NCBI RefSeq assembly: GCF_035590735.1
Contig: NZ_CP141595.1
Location: 1,266,001 to 1,330,000, forward strand
Direction of reading: 5' to 3'
DNA: 64,000 nucleotides
From: Rossellomorea aquimaris
GTDB lineage: Bacteria; Bacillota; Bacilli; Bacillales; Bacillaceae_B
Below, piece after piece: positions 54,101 through 63,395 of the stretch (position 1 is its first letter; each line of letters begins with the position of its first letter). The position numbers and the translations under genes are program-made. A model generated the notes under the pieces. It did not search any database and was not told where the DNA came from. It worked only from the letters and a program-made list of their open reading frames with translations.

Positions 54101-55183
54101 TTATTCTTCTTCTTCTCCGATCATCACTTCATTGTCTTCTTTATGATACGATTGAAAGCTTGTGATGAGCTTTTCCAGGTGCTCTAAATGCTCATCGTAT
54201 TCAAAGATAGCCGAGAAAATATGAAGCAGATGGAAATTATGGATATTTTCATCTTTACTATGCTGCTTTACTTCCTGGATCATGATATTCATCAGTTCTT
54301 TTCGATGCATGCACACATCCTGCTGGGCTTCTGATTCAGCATGCGGATGCATTTTTCCAAGGAACTTTAAAAGAAGCTGTTCATGGTAGGTGAGGAGACA
54401 ATCAAGCTGTCCCTTGATCACTCCTCGTAATTCATCCGGCAACTGAAAAATTTCATTTTCGTACCGGTTCAATCGCTTCAAGATGTCAAAGCTTCGATTC
54501 GTTGATGAAATCATCTGACGGAAAATGACAAGCTTACGACTTTTGACAATCGAATTTTTCTTGAAATAATCCCGTTCTTCTTTATAGAGAAGATACAATT
54601 GATCGACCTTAATAAGCTTTTCTTTAATGCGCTCCAAGTCTTTTTTCAAGAGGTGGAACTCTGTTGCGTGTCTTGAACTCAATCGAATCCACTTTAAGAT
54701 TTCTTCTGTTGAATCAGATATTTTATGGTAAAGCTTCGTTTCGTATTTTGGCGGCAGGAAGATCAAATTAATAATGAAAGATGAGAACACACCGATCATG
54801 ATGGTTGAGAAACGGATAAATGCAAATTGAATAAAATCCTGGTCCGTCACTTCCATAATCGCGATCAACGTTACCAGGGCCAGGCCGATCGTGTTTTGCA
54901 GCTTTAATTTAAGAATGATGGCAATGGCTATGACAGCAGCGAGACCTACAATAAGAGGATTGCTGCCGAATAAGAGTACAAAAATAACGGCAATCCCAGC
55001 ACCGATCAGGTTCGCTTGAATCTGTTCGATAATCGATAGATAAGAGCGATAAATGGTGGGCTGGACGGCAAACACTGCCGCGATTCCAGCAAACACTGGA
55101 GACGGAATATTCAATAGCTGAGATACAAGTAAAGCTAACACAATCGCAATTCCCGTTTTAAGAATGCGAGCACCAAGTTTCAT
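54101..55183 (-). CDS. ygaE: YgaE-like aromatic-acid-exporter/FUSC family membrane protein
   Basis: 360-residue membrane protein: five or six helices in the first 145 residues (with AAVFAVQPTIYRSYLSIIEQIQANLIGAGIA near 45-75, the FUSC/DUF939 signature), then a long cytoplasmic helical part. Predicted exporter or structural protein of the aromatic acid exporter family; substrate unproven. I use the ATG at 55183 behind AAAGGAT; open 25 codons upstream. Matches B. subtilis ygaE next to gsaB. Confidence 0.82.
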   Translation of the reverse strand: MKLGARILKTGIAIVLALLVSQLLNIPSPVFAGIAAVFAVQPTIYRSYLSIIEQIQANLIGAGIAVIFVLLFGSNPLIVGLAAVIAIAIILKLKLQNTIGLALVTLIAIMEVTDQDFIQFAFIRFSTIMIGVFSSFIINLIFLPPKYETKLYHKISDSTEEILKWIRLSSRHATEFHLLKKDLERIKEKLIKVDQLYLLYKEERDYFKKNSIVKSRKLVIFRQMISSTNRSFDILKRLNRYENEIFQLPDELRGVIKGQLDCLLTYHEQLLLKFLGKMHPHAESEAQQDVCMHRKELMNIMIQEVKQHSKDENIHNFHLLHIFSAIFEYDEHLEHLEKLITSFQSYHKEDNEVMIGEEEE

Positions 55184-55383
55184 GGAATTAGGATCCTTTC
55201 TTGTGTAACATTTTAATAAACAATACTGTACTATACATGTACTTACAAGCAATATCAATAGGGAAATTTAAATAAGTTTCTACAAAATATGTACCTTTTT
55301 GAGGAAGGGAATAAACAAATTACAAATACAGAATGAATGGATATGCCAGAAATGGAGTAGATATTCTGCAAAGTCAACAATAA

Positions 55384-55415
55384 AGACTGCCCCACGCAGG
55401 TGGGGCAGTCTTTAG
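55384..55415 (-). terminator. Terminator of gsaB
   Basis: AAGACTGCCCCAC pairs with GTGGGGCAGTCTT around GCAG; flanked by A/T-rich sequence. Confidence 0.85.
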
Positions 55416-55424
55416 GTTCTCCTA

Positions 55425-56711
55425 TTATAATTGTGCGAATGCACGATCGACTGCTTCGATCGTTTCCTGTATATCCTGTTCAGTATGAGCAGTTGTAAGG
55501 AACCATGCCTCATATTTAGAAGGAGCCAGATTGATTCCCTGATTAAGCATAAGTTTAAAGAACTTCGCAAACATTTCACCATCTGTTGCTTCCGCTTGCT
55601 CAAAGTTCTCCACTTTTTCTGTAGTAAAGTAAAGTGTGAGAGCTCCTTTCAATCTGTTAATGGAGATTGGTGTGTTATGTTTTTCAGCTGCTGTAAGGAT
55701 TCCTTTTTCAAGCAGTTCTCCAAGCTGATCTAATTTTTCATACACGCCTTCTTCTTTTAACACTTCAAGGCAGGCAATTCCTGAAAGGATGGAAGCGGGA
55801 TTTCCTGCCATTGTACCTGCTTGATAGGCAGGACCTAACGGGGCGACCTGTTCCATGATCTCTTTCTTCCCGCCGTAAGCCCCGATTGGAAGGCCGCCGC
55901 CGATGATTTTTCCCAGCGCCGTTAAGTCAGGCTTCACCTTTAACATATCCTGAGCTCCGCCGTACATAAAACGGAATGCGGTGATGACTTCATCATAAAT
56001 GACAAGGGAACCGGCATTATGGGCAATGTCATTCACTTGCTCAAGAAAGCCTTCTTTTGGTTCTACAATTCCGAAGTTCCCTACGATGGGTTCCACAAGG
56101 ACTGCTGCAATTTGATCTCCCCATTTTTCCATTGCTGCTTTAAATGGTTCGATGTCGTTGAATGGAACCGTGATGACTTCCTGGGCGATACTCTTAGGAA
56201 CACCGGCTGAATCAGGAGTTCCTAAAGTGGATGGTCCAGATCCAGCTGCAACCAGTACCAGATCTGAGTGACCGTGATAGCAGCCTGCAAATTTAATGAC
56301 TTTGTCTTTCCCGGTGTATGCTCTTGCAACACGAATCGTTGTCATCACCGCTTCAGTCCCGGAGTTTACAAATCGAACCTTATCCATATAAGGCATTGCT
56401 TCTTTGATCATTTTGGCAAACTTCACTTCATGACGGGTAGGGGTTCCGTAAAGGACTCCGTTTTCCGCCGCAGTTTTGATCGCTTCTGTAATATGTGGGT
56501 GAGCGTGACCGGTGATGATAGGTCCGTATGCTGCCAGATAATCGATGTATTTATTTCCGTCTACATCCCAGAAATATGCGCCTTGACCTCTTTCCATTGC
56601 TACCGGGGAGCCTCCGCCCACTGCTTTATATGAACGTGACGGGCTGTTCACTCCTCCTACGATATGTTCCAACGCTTCTGTATGTAAAGTTTCTGATTCA
56701 GTATATTTCAT
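55425..56711 (-). CDS. gsaB: Glutamate-1-semialdehyde 2,1-aminomutase GsaB
   Basis: 428-residue PLP enzyme that converts glutamate-1-semialdehyde to 5-aminolevulinate, the first committed step of C5 heme synthesis. HEALED motifs: [15 protein letters not shown] near 18, [17 protein letters not shown] near 118, and PLP lysine in [19 protein letters not shown] near 268. It is the hemL paralogue adjacent to ygaE in B. subtilis, where hemL lies in the hem operon elsewhere. ATG after GGAGGAAA. Single gene. Confidence 0.93.
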   Translation of the reverse strand: MKYTESETLHTEALEHIVGGVNSPSRSYKAVGGGSPVAMERGQGAYFWDVDGNKYIDYLAAYGPIITGHAHPHITEAIKTAAENGVLYGTPTRHEVKFAKMIKEAMPYMDKVRFVNSGTEAVMTTIRVARAYTGKDKVIKFAGCYHGHSDLVLVAAGSGPSTLGTPDSAGVPKSIAQEVITVPFNDIEPFKAAMEKWGDQIAAVLVEPIVGNFGIVEPKEGFLEQVNDIAHNAGSLVIYDEVITAFRFMYGGAQDMLKVKPDLTALGKIIGGGLPIGAYGGKKEIMEQVAPLGPAYQAGTMAGNPASILSGIACLEVLKEEGVYEKLDQLGELLEKGILTAAEKHNTPISINRLKGALTLYFTTEKVENFEQAEATDGEMFAKFFKLMLNQGINLAPSKYEAWFLTTAHTEQDIQETIEAVDRAFAQL

Positions 56712-56911
56712 GTTTTCCTCCTAAATATGTGTATTTAGCTATCTATTACTTTTCTATTGTAGTACGGTCTTTTCCACTTTAGCAAATAGGGAATCATTTG
56801 GCACACTAATTTTCAAGCAGACTGTTCTAAGGGGAACAGGTCTCTGTGGTACACTATTCTTTGTTTGTAAAATAGGGACCGATATTTTTTTTGAAATTAG
56901 GAGGACGCAAT

Positions 56912-57922
56912 ATGAATGCAATCGAAGTACATCACTTGCGTAAGGAATTCAAGGCTTTTTCCAGTCGTTCCGGACTTAAAGGAGCATTTCGGGATTTATT
57001 TACGCGTAATTATAAGATCGTTCCTGCGGTGAACGATATCTCATTCAATGTGAAGCAGGGTGAGATGGTCGGATACATCGGTGAAAATGGAGCCGGAAAA
57101 TCCACTACCATCAAGATGCTGACGGGGATCTTGACACCGACCGGGGGAGAGTTGAAGGTCAACGGAATGAATCCTCATCGTGATCGGGAAAAATTCGTTC
57201 AGACGATCGGGGTCGTGTTTGGGCAGCGTTCCCAGCTCTGGTGGGATATTGCGGTTCAGGAATCCTTCCAGCTCTTAAAGAAAGTGTACAAAGTCCCTGA
57301 TCATCAATACAAAGCCCATATGGATCATGTGATTGAAACGCTGGATATCGCGCCGCTACTGGACAAGCCGGTCCGTAAATTATCACTGGGGCAGCGAATG
57401 AGATGTGAGTTGGCAGCGGCTCTTGTCCATAATCCACCTTTACTTTTCTTGGATGAACCTACAATTGGATTGGATGTTCTGGTGAAACTGAAAATCCGAC
57501 AATTTTTGAAAGAAATCAACGAGAAGTACAATACTACGATTCTTTTAACCACTCATGATTTAACTGACATCGAAGCTCTTTGTGAACGGGTCGTGATGTT
57601 GGATGAAGGGAAAATCATTTATGACGGGGCTCTGGGTCAGCTCAAGGAGAATTGGGGAGATCAAAAGGAAGTCGTGTTTCAATTTTTGGACGATACGTCT
57701 CTGTCCTCTTTATCCGAGCTTACAAAGAATCAAAACATCTCCTGGTCTTTTGATGAGAAAAAGCAGAGCTATTCAGCATTAATTGAAGCGGATGATGAAG
57801 TCATCTCACAGCTGATAACGAAAATCGTTGCGAGTTTCAAAGTGAAAGACATGAAGATAGAAGAAACGACTACGGAGGAAATCATACGGAACATCTATGA
57901 AAAAGGGGCTGTGACTAGATGA
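56912..57922 (+). CDS. ABC-2 type exporter ATPase
   Basis: 336-residue ATPase of an exporter. Walker A GENGAGKSTT near residue 50, Q-loop GVFGQRSQLWWDIAV near 95 (characteristic of this group), signature LSLGQRMRCE near 158, Walker B LLFLDEPTIGLD near 178, and a C-terminal extra domain from 250. ATG at 56912 after AGGAGGA. It is followed by two ABC-2 permeases, and the arrangement resembles daunorubicin/DUF990-type exporters. Substrate unknown. Confidence 0.9.
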   Translation: MNAIEVHHLRKEFKAFSSRSGLKGAFRDLFTRNYKIVPAVNDISFNVKQGEMVGYIGENGAGKSTTIKMLTGILTPTGGELKVNGMNPHRDREKFVQTIGVVFGQRSQLWWDIAVQESFQLLKKVYKVPDHQYKAHMDHVIETLDIAPLLDKPVRKLSLGQRMRCELAAALVHNPPLLFLDEPTIGLDVLVKLKIRQFLKEINEKYNTTILLTTHDLTDIEALCERVVMLDEGKIIYDGALGQLKENWGDQKEVVFQFLDDTSLSSLSELTKNQNISWSFDEKKQSYSALIEADDEVISQLITKIVASFKVKDMKIEETTTEEIIRNIYEKGAVTR

Positions 57923-57971
57923 GTTTGGGATTAGAAGACATCGGTTCGGCTCCCGTGTCTGGGAGGGTATC

Positions 57972-58763
57972 ATGGCTAAGTATATAGAAATGATTCGCAT
58001 CCGCTTCCTCATGATGCTGGCGTACCGAACTAATTATTATAGTGGAATATTAATATACAGTATCAATATTGGAGCTTACTATTTCTTATGGCAGGCCATC
58101 TACGGTGAAAAACAAGATATAGAAGGGTTGTCAATCATTCAAATGACCACCTATGTAGCTGTATCCTGGATGGCAAGGGCCTTTTATTTTAATAATATTG
58201 ACCGTGAAATCGCTCAGGAAATTAAAGAAGGAAAAGTGGCAGTTGAATTTATCAGGCCCTATAACTATCTGGGGATGAAGACAATGCAGGGACTAGGAGA
58301 GGGAGTCTTCAGACTGTTGTTTTTCTCGTTCCCGGGAATGATTATTGTCAGCCTCATCTTCCCGCTCCAATTCGGTACAGGATTGGATACATTGGGCTTA
58401 TTTGCGATTTCAATCCTGTTTAGCTTCATTATCAATACACAAATCAATTTACTGACGGGAATCACGACCTTTTTCTTATTTAATAATGACGGTCTCATCC
58501 GGGCGAAACGAGTGGTCATTGATTTGTTTTCGGGCTTATTGCTGCCGATTCATTTTTTCCCCCTTTGGGCGCAAAATGTGATGGGATACTTACCGTTCCA
58601 GAGTATAAGTTATGTTCCCAGCATGATTTTCACCAATGGCTTTACGACTTCCGAATCATTCAATGCGATTCTTATGCAGGGCGTATGGTCGTTGATTCTT
58701 CTCATACCAATCAAGATTCTCTGGGTCATGGCAAAAAAACAAATGATTATTCAAGGAGGGTGA
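57972..58763 (+). CDS. ABC-2 family permease, first subunit
   Basis: 263-residue six-helix permease of the DUF990/ABC-2 family (EMIRIRFLMMLAYRTNYYSGILI at the start, EFIRPYNYLGMKTMQGLGEGVF near 90). ATG follows GGGAGGG. Likely forms a heterodimer with the next permease. Lies 49 bp after the ATPase. Confidence 0.88.
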   Translation: MAKYIEMIRIRFLMMLAYRTNYYSGILIYSINIGAYYFLWQAIYGEKQDIEGLSIIQMTTYVAVSWMARAFYFNNIDREIAQEIKEGKVAVEFIRPYNYLGMKTMQGLGEGVFRLLFFSFPGMIIVSLIFPLQFGTGLDTLGLFAISILFSFIINTQINLLTGITTFFLFNNDGLIRAKRVVIDLFSGLLLPIHFFPLWAQNVMGYLPFQSISYVPSMIFTNGFTTSESFNAILMQGVWSLILLIPIKILWVMAKKQMIIQGG

Positions 58764-58766
58764 CCG

Positions 58767-59552
58767 ATGTTTTATGTAAGGATGTTTTTTCAATATGTCG
58801 CCCAATATATGAAGATCAGGCTGCAATACAGGGCCGACCTGGTTGTCGAGATTCTTTCTGATTTACTGTTTCAGGCAGTTAACCTCGTATTTATCCTGGT
58901 TGTGTTTGGCCATACTCAGCTGTTGAGCGGATGGACAAGAGACGAAATTATTTTCATATATGGTTTCTTCCTGATCCCGTTTGCACTATTCAGTTCGTTC
59001 TTCAACATTTGGGACTTTAACGACCGGTATGTGGTGAAGGGAGAGTTCGACCGGATCCTGACCCGCCCCATACACAGCTTATTTCAAATAATCTTAGAGC
59101 GAATGGAACTGGAGTCTCTTTTCGGAGTGATAACGGGCCTCTCGGTTATGTTCTACGCCGGGGGAAGACTGGATATAACCTTTGAATGGTACGAGCCCGT
59201 TTTATTTATCCTCTTTGTAATCGGGGGAGCTCTTGTGTATGCAGGAATCTTCATCGCCCTTGCAAGCATCGGGTTCTGGTCGGATGCGAAAACGTCGATC
59301 ATGCCGATGATGTACAATATCGGTAACTATGGAAGGTACCCCGTTGATATCTATAATAAAGTGATTCGTTTCGTATTAACCTGGATTCTTCCATTCGCGT
59401 TTGTTGGAGTCTATCCATCTGCCTTTTTCCTGGAAAAGACGGAATGGTATCCATATTCGTTTCTGACTCCATTTGTGGGCATCGGATTTTTCATCTTCTC
59501 GATCGTGTTATGGAATGAAGGAGTGAAACGATACAGAGGTGCAGGTAACTAG
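58767..59552 (+). CDS. ABC-2 family permease, second subunit
   Basis: 261-residue six-helix permease of the same DUF990 family (YMKIRLQYRADLVVEILSDLLFQ near 15; EFDRILTRPIHSLFQI near 93). The start is three bases past the previous stop, with AGGGTGA as ribosome binding site in the preceding codons, so the two are coupled. Completes the exporter. Confidence 0.88.
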   Translation: MFYVRMFFQYVAQYMKIRLQYRADLVVEILSDLLFQAVNLVFILVVFGHTQLLSGWTRDEIIFIYGFFLIPFALFSSFFNIWDFNDRYVVKGEFDRILTRPIHSLFQIILERMELESLFGVITGLSVMFYAGGRLDITFEWYEPVLFILFVIGGALVYAGIFIALASIGFWSDAKTSIMPMMYNIGNYGRYPVDIYNKVIRFVLTWILPFAFVGVYPSAFFLEKTEWYPYSFLTPFVGIGFFIFSIVLWNEGVKRYRGAGN

Positions 59553-59613
59553 AATGAATCTGATGTATTAAGCGTACATATAGGAAGACAAGCAGAAAAA
59601 AGAGGGTATGTAC

Positions 59614-60018
59614 ATGCTTTATATCTTTGGGTTTTTCATTCTGTTCTGCATGGTGATGAGTTTACGGGCCTTATTTTATCCTTCAAGGTGGAAAGAGCAT
59701 CACGTTTCACTTCATCATTTTCTCTTTTTAGGAATGAGTTATATCACGATCATGGTTGGATTCGGTCTTCTGTTTGCTCTCCTTGAGCTTGAAGGGGTTC
59801 CGATTCTCGTTGAAGGAGGAAAACCCTTAACGGGAGACTTTCTCGATCATTTTTTTACCACGATGTATTTCAGCGGTATCACCCTTTTCTCAGTAGGATA
59901 CGGGGACGTAACCCCTGTTGGTATCGGGAGGGGAATTGCCCTCATTGAGTCATGGCTCGGTTACACCATACCAGCCGCCTTTGTCGTGAAATCATTTTTA
60001 AACTATGAAAACAAGTAG
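59614..60018 (+). CDS. Two-helix potassium channel, pore-only
   Basis: 134-residue membrane protein: three hydrophobic segments and a pore loop with filter SVGYGD near residues 92-97, then ALIESWLGYTIPAAFVV. No RCK domain. Paralogue of 13155-13610. ATG at 59614 is seven bases from GAGGG; the ATG at 59608 is too close. It follows the ABC-2 genes by about 60 bp and may be read from the same transcript. Confidence 0.85.
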   Translation: MLYIFGFFILFCMVMSLRALFYPSRWKEHHVSLHHFLFLGMSYITIMVGFGLLFALLELEGVPILVEGGKPLTGDFLDHFFTTMYFSGITLFSVGYGDVTPVGIGRGIALIESWLGYTIPAAFVVKSFLNYENK

Positions 60019-60089
60019 CATATGGTTTGAGTTTTTCCCTTCTATTGGGTACGCTAAAGTTAGAAATTATTCATTGGAGGGGAAGACAC

Positions 60090-60554
60090 ATGACAGTGGG
60101 TCAAAAAGCACCGGAATTTGAATTACTTGCAAGTAATGGAGAAAAGGTGAAGCTTTCAGATTACCAGGGAAAAAACGTGGTTCTTTATTTCTATCCAAAG
60201 GACATGACACCTGGCTGCACGACAGAAGCTTGTGATTTCAGGGATCAACATGAAAACTTTGAGAATCTCGATGCCGTTATCTTAGGGGTGAGTCCGGATC
60301 CCATTGATAAGCATGAAAAGTTTGTAGACAAGCATGGACTTCCGTTCCTTCTGCTTGTGGATGAAGATCATAAGGTGGCTGAGGAATACGGCGTGTGGAA
60401 GCTGAAGAAGAACTTCGGAAAAGAATACATGGGCATTGAACGTTCTACCTTTATTATCGATAAAGAAGGAAACCTTTCAAAGGAATGGAGAAAGGTGAAA
60501 GTGAAGGGACATGTGGAGGAAGCTCTTCAATACATTCAAGAGAACCTTTCCTGA
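60090..60554 (+). CDS. bcp: Peroxiredoxin Q / Bcp (YgaF)
   Basis: 154-residue thioredoxin-dependent thiol peroxidase. Peroxidatic Cys43 in PKDMTPGCTTEACDFRD and resolving Cys48 five residues on, the atypical two-Cys arrangement of PrxQ/Bcp. ATG at 60090 after GGAGGGG; the frame is open 21 codons upstream. B. subtilis ygaF is adjacent to perR; here two genes intervene. Detoxifies hydrogen and organic peroxides. Confidence 0.93.
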   Translation: MTVGQKAPEFELLASNGEKVKLSDYQGKNVVLYFYPKDMTPGCTTEACDFRDQHENFENLDAVILGVSPDPIDKHEKFVDKHGLPFLLLVDEDHKVAEEYGVWKLKKNFGKEYMGIERSTFIIDKEGNLSKEWRKVKVKGHVEEALQYIQENLS

Positions 60555-60668
60555 ACCTATTTTTCAGCCTATTTTAAGAAGCTTGAGGCTTTTGTCCATT
60601 CACAAGTGAGGTTAAGACATATAGTAAGAGTAGGGCAACCTCCTCAAATAAGTCAGTCTCATCCGTTT

Positions 60669-60697
60669 AAGGATCGACCAGGTCGATCCTCTTTTTT
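60669..60697 (+). terminator. Terminator, downstream of bcp
   Basis: GGATCGACC pairs with GGTCGATCC around A, followed by TCTTTTTT. It lies about 115 bp after the bcp stop; the stretch 60555-60668 has no gene or obvious motif. Confidence 0.88.
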
Positions 60698-60778
60698 ATG
60701 CTTTTATTGATGATGATAATAGGGTGATACGGTGCAAATATGGTAAAATAATGGGCAATAGGGATGGGAGGCAGCCGC

Positions 60779-61729
60779 ATGAAAATTATCTTCACATTTC
60801 AACCTAAGGAAGAGTTTGTCTCAAATTTAAAGAATAGCTTCCGTGAGGTTGAATTTCATTTTTATAAAAAAATCAAAGAAGCAGAGAATGAACTTCCAGA
60901 AGCTGAAGTGATTGTCACTATGGGGGAAGATTTGACCGACTTTCACATTGAAAAGAGTGAGAAATGCAAATGGATCATGGTCACCTCGGCAGGTCTTGAG
61001 AAGATGCCATTTAAAGCCATCAAAAAAAGAGGCATCCTGGTGACTAATGCAAGGGGAATCCATAGAATTCCTATGGCTGAGTTTACACTCGGATTGATGC
61101 TTCAGCATGCAAAACAGCTTCAAGCAGTATGGAAGCAGGAAGAGGATAACGTGTGGAGCAGAAGACTTCCAACCACAGAACTTCATGAAGCCTCTCTCCT
61201 CATTCTGGGGGCAGGAGCGATTGGAGGAGAAATCGCACGGTTGGCAAAAGCATTTCACATGAAAGTGACGGGTGTGAATTCTTCCGGCTCTCCTGCAAGA
61301 CATTTTGACAGTATGTACACCCTGAAGACCTTTCAGACGGAGCTGGCAAATGCCGATTACATCCTATCCGTTCTGCCCAGTACTGAGATAACGAAGCATC
61401 TCCTGCAGGTTGAGCACTTTGAACAAATGAAGGACACGGCTGTTTTCATCAATATAGGTCGTGGGGATCTCGTGGAGGAATCCGTTCTCCTTGAAGTAAG
61501 TGACAAGAAGTTAATCCAACATATGTACCTTGATGTATTTGAAAAGGAACCATTACCAGAAGATCACCCGTTCTGGCAGAATGAAGGCATAACGGTGACG
61601 CCTCATCTTTCGAGCATCACAAAAAAATACATGCCAAGAGCACTTGAAATATTTAAAAAGAATTTAACTACATATCGTAAGAATAGTGAAAACTATATAA
61701 ACGTAATCGATGCAGAGAGGGGATATTAG
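60779..61729 (+). CDS. D-isomer 2-hydroxyacid dehydrogenase family protein
   Basis: 316-residue NAD(P)-dependent dehydrogenase. Cofactor motif LGAGAIGGEIARLAKAF near residue 142, catalytic Arg in NIGRGDLVEE near 225, Glu in EKEPLPEDHPF near 256, His in VTPHLSS near 275. Substrate unknown (glyoxylate/hydroxypyruvate-like group). ATG at 60779 after GGGAGG. Its stop is one base before the next start, so both are coupled. Confidence 0.87.
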   Translation: MKIIFTFQPKEEFVSNLKNSFREVEFHFYKKIKEAENELPEAEVIVTMGEDLTDFHIEKSEKCKWIMVTSAGLEKMPFKAIKKRGILVTNARGIHRIPMAEFTLGLMLQHAKQLQAVWKQEEDNVWSRRLPTTELHEASLLILGAGAIGGEIARLAKAFHMKVTGVNSSGSPARHFDSMYTLKTFQTELANADYILSVLPSTEITKHLLQVEHFEQMKDTAVFINIGRGDLVEESVLLEVSDKKLIQHMYLDVFEKEPLPEDHPFWQNEGITVTPHLSSITKKYMPRALEIFKKNLTTYRKNSENYINVIDAERGY

Positions 61730-61730
61730 G

Positions 61731-62279
61731 ATGAAAATTTATACGAAAACCGGAGATAAGGGAACAACGTCATTGGTATATGGAACGAGAGTGTCAAAAA
61801 AAGATCAGCGGGTTGAGGCATACGGGACATGCGATGAAGCGAATTCGATGATTGGTTTAGGTCTAAGCTACATTAAATCTGAATACTTTGATGGAAAAGA
61901 AAAGTTTGAGGAGTTCTTTCATAAGGTGCAAACGATTCTCTTTCATGTTGGAGCGGAACTGGCTACGCCTGCAGGTAAGGAAGTGAAGTGGAAGCTTGAA
62001 CAATCACATATTAAAGAACTGGAAGAGCAAATCGACTTTCTTGATGGTGCCCTTACGCCCCTTAGCAATTTCATCCTTCCAGGAGGTCAGCCTGCTGGAG
62101 CTGCACTGCATACGGCAAGAACAATCGTGAGAAGAGCCGAAAGAGAAGCGGTTGGAATTGATGAAGACATTAATCCGATGGTCCTTTCTTATCTGAACAG
62201 ACTTTCTGACTATCTATTCGTCGCAGGACGCTATATAAACCAGCAGCTCGGGGAACAAGAGAAAAACTTACATGAGTAA
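61731..62279 (+). CDS. yvqK: Cob(I)alamin adenosyltransferase, PduO/YvqK type
   Basis: 182-residue enzyme that makes adenosylcobalamin from cobalamin and ATP. N-terminal IYTKTGDKGTTSLVYGTRVSKKD (ATP-binding) and C-terminal FILPGGQPAGAALHTARTIVRRAER (signature) are intact. ATG at 61731 after GAGAGGGG. It follows the dehydrogenase with one base between. No B12 riboswitch was seen upstream. Confidence 0.92.
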   Translation: MKIYTKTGDKGTTSLVYGTRVSKKDQRVEAYGTCDEANSMIGLGLSYIKSEYFDGKEKFEEFFHKVQTILFHVGAELATPAGKEVKWKLEQSHIKELEEQIDFLDGALTPLSNFILPGGQPAGAALHTARTIVRRAEREAVGIDEDINPMVLSYLNRLSDYLFVAGRYINQQLGEQEKNLHE

Positions 62280-62292
62280 CTAGGGAGAAAGA

Positions 62293-62339
62293 TTGACAAA
62301 AGGGACCGTAGATTAGTACACTATTTATAAAGATTATAA
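62293..62339 (+). promoter_or_regulatory. perR promoter with Per box
   Basis: TTGACA (62293-62298), 18 bp, TACACT (62317-62322). TTATAAAGATTATAA (62325-62339) matches the Per box TTATAATNATTATAA with one mismatch and covers the expected transcription start, so PerR autorepression is likely. Confidence 0.85.
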
Positions 62340-62372
62340 AATAATAATTCTTATGAAAAGAGGTGCATGACG

Positions 62373-62813
62373 ATGTCTGAAGAAGGACAATTAAAGGAAG
62401 CGATTTCGACATTGAAGGAAACAGGAGTCCGTATTACTCCTCAACGTCATGCGATATTAGAGTATCTCATTGATTCAATGGCTCATCCAACTGCTGATGA
62501 CATATATAAAGCACTCGAAGGAAAGTTTCCGAACATGAGTGTTGCAACTGTTTACAATAACTTACGCGTTTTCCGTGAAGTAGGCTTAGTGAAAGAGTTG
62601 ACCTACGGTGATGCCTCCAGTCGCTTCGATTTTGTGACAACCGATCATTACCATGTCATCTGTGATGGCTGCGGGAAAATCGTTGACTTCCATTATCCTG
62701 GACTGGACGAAGTTGAACAATTGGCTTCCCATGTGACAGGCTTCAAGGTGAATAACCACCGAATGGAAATCTACGGTACATGTTCTGACTGCTCTACAAA
62801 TGAAACCCACTAG
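62373..62813 (+). CDS. perR: Peroxide-sensing repressor PerR
   Basis: 146-residue Fur-family repressor that controls peroxide-stress genes. Near-identical to B. subtilis PerR in the helix-turn-helix ([23 protein letters not shown], with the oxidisable His of MAHP) and metal region ([23 protein letters not shown]), with CxxC pairs near 97/100 and 137/140. Homologues of His37, Asp85, His91, His93 and Asp104 are all present. ATG at 62373, seven bases after GAGGTG. B. subtilis perR also lies after ygaF. Confidence 0.95.
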   Translation: MSEEGQLKEAISTLKETGVRITPQRHAILEYLIDSMAHPTADDIYKALEGKFPNMSVATVYNNLRVFREVGLVKELTYGDASSRFDFVTTDHYHVICDGCGKIVDFHYPGLDEVEQLASHVTGFKVNNHRMEIYGTCSDCSTNETH

Positions 62814-62817
62814 GTAA

Positions 62818-62849
62818 GGATGGTCCCCATATCGGGCCATCTTTTTTTG
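62818..62849 (+). terminator. Terminator of perR
   Basis: GATGGTCCC pairs with GGGCCATC around CATATC, followed by TTTTTTT. Confidence 0.85.
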
Positions 62850-62854
62850 ATGCT

Positions 62855-62885
62855 AAAAAAAGACCTTCAGCAGAAGGTCTTTTCT
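62855..62885 (-). terminator. Terminator of ygzB
   Basis: AAAAGACCTT pairs with AAGGTCTTTT around CAGCAG; minus strand continues in T. Confidence 0.8.
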
Positions 62886-62893
62886 CATTCGGG

Positions 62894-63241
62894 TTATCTT
62901 TTCTTCTTATTATAATCCTCATCAAACTCTTCGCCTTCCAAGTTCGGATCAAGAGTCAATGGCTCATTACAATACATACACATGTCTACTCGCCCAAGGA
63001 CCTTTGTGACCTTCCCGCAATTAGGACATGTGACTTGAACTGCCTTAGTGGATAGCATCCCGATCCAGAAATACACAACCGTGCTTCCGATGATTGCCAG
63101 AAAACCCAGCAGCATGAATGTTGTCATAACCCATGGATGTTCTCTAAAATATATACCTACGTACATAATGATAAATCCGATGAAAACCAAACTTAAGGCA
63201 AACGTACGGATTTTATTAATTTTACTCGAATACTTAGCCAT
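62894..63241 (-). CDS. ygzB: YgzB, UPF0295 membrane protein with zinc ribbon
   Basis: 115-residue protein: two N-terminal membrane helices (about 13-30 and 38-60) and a C-terminal zinc ribbon with paired cysteines VTCPNCGKV and [10 protein letters not shown]. Function unknown; adjacent to perR as in B. subtilis. ATG follows GGAGGGA. Confidence 0.9.
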   Translation of the reverse strand: MAKYSSKINKIRTFALSLVFIGFIIMYVGIYFREHPWVMTTFMLLGFLAIIGSTVVYFWIGMLSTKAVQVTCPNCGKVTKVLGRVDMCMYCNEPLTLDPNLEGEEFDEDYNKKKR

Positions 63242-63395
63242 TTGTTTGTCCCTCCTAAAAAAATACTATACCATAATTGTTGTAAGAAGAGGGATACGAA
63301 ACAGTTTTGTCGAAAAATGACTATATTCAGAGAAGGAAAACGCCTTTGAATGTCGAAATAGTAACCAACCAATGAGTGATGTGGAGGAGTATGAA

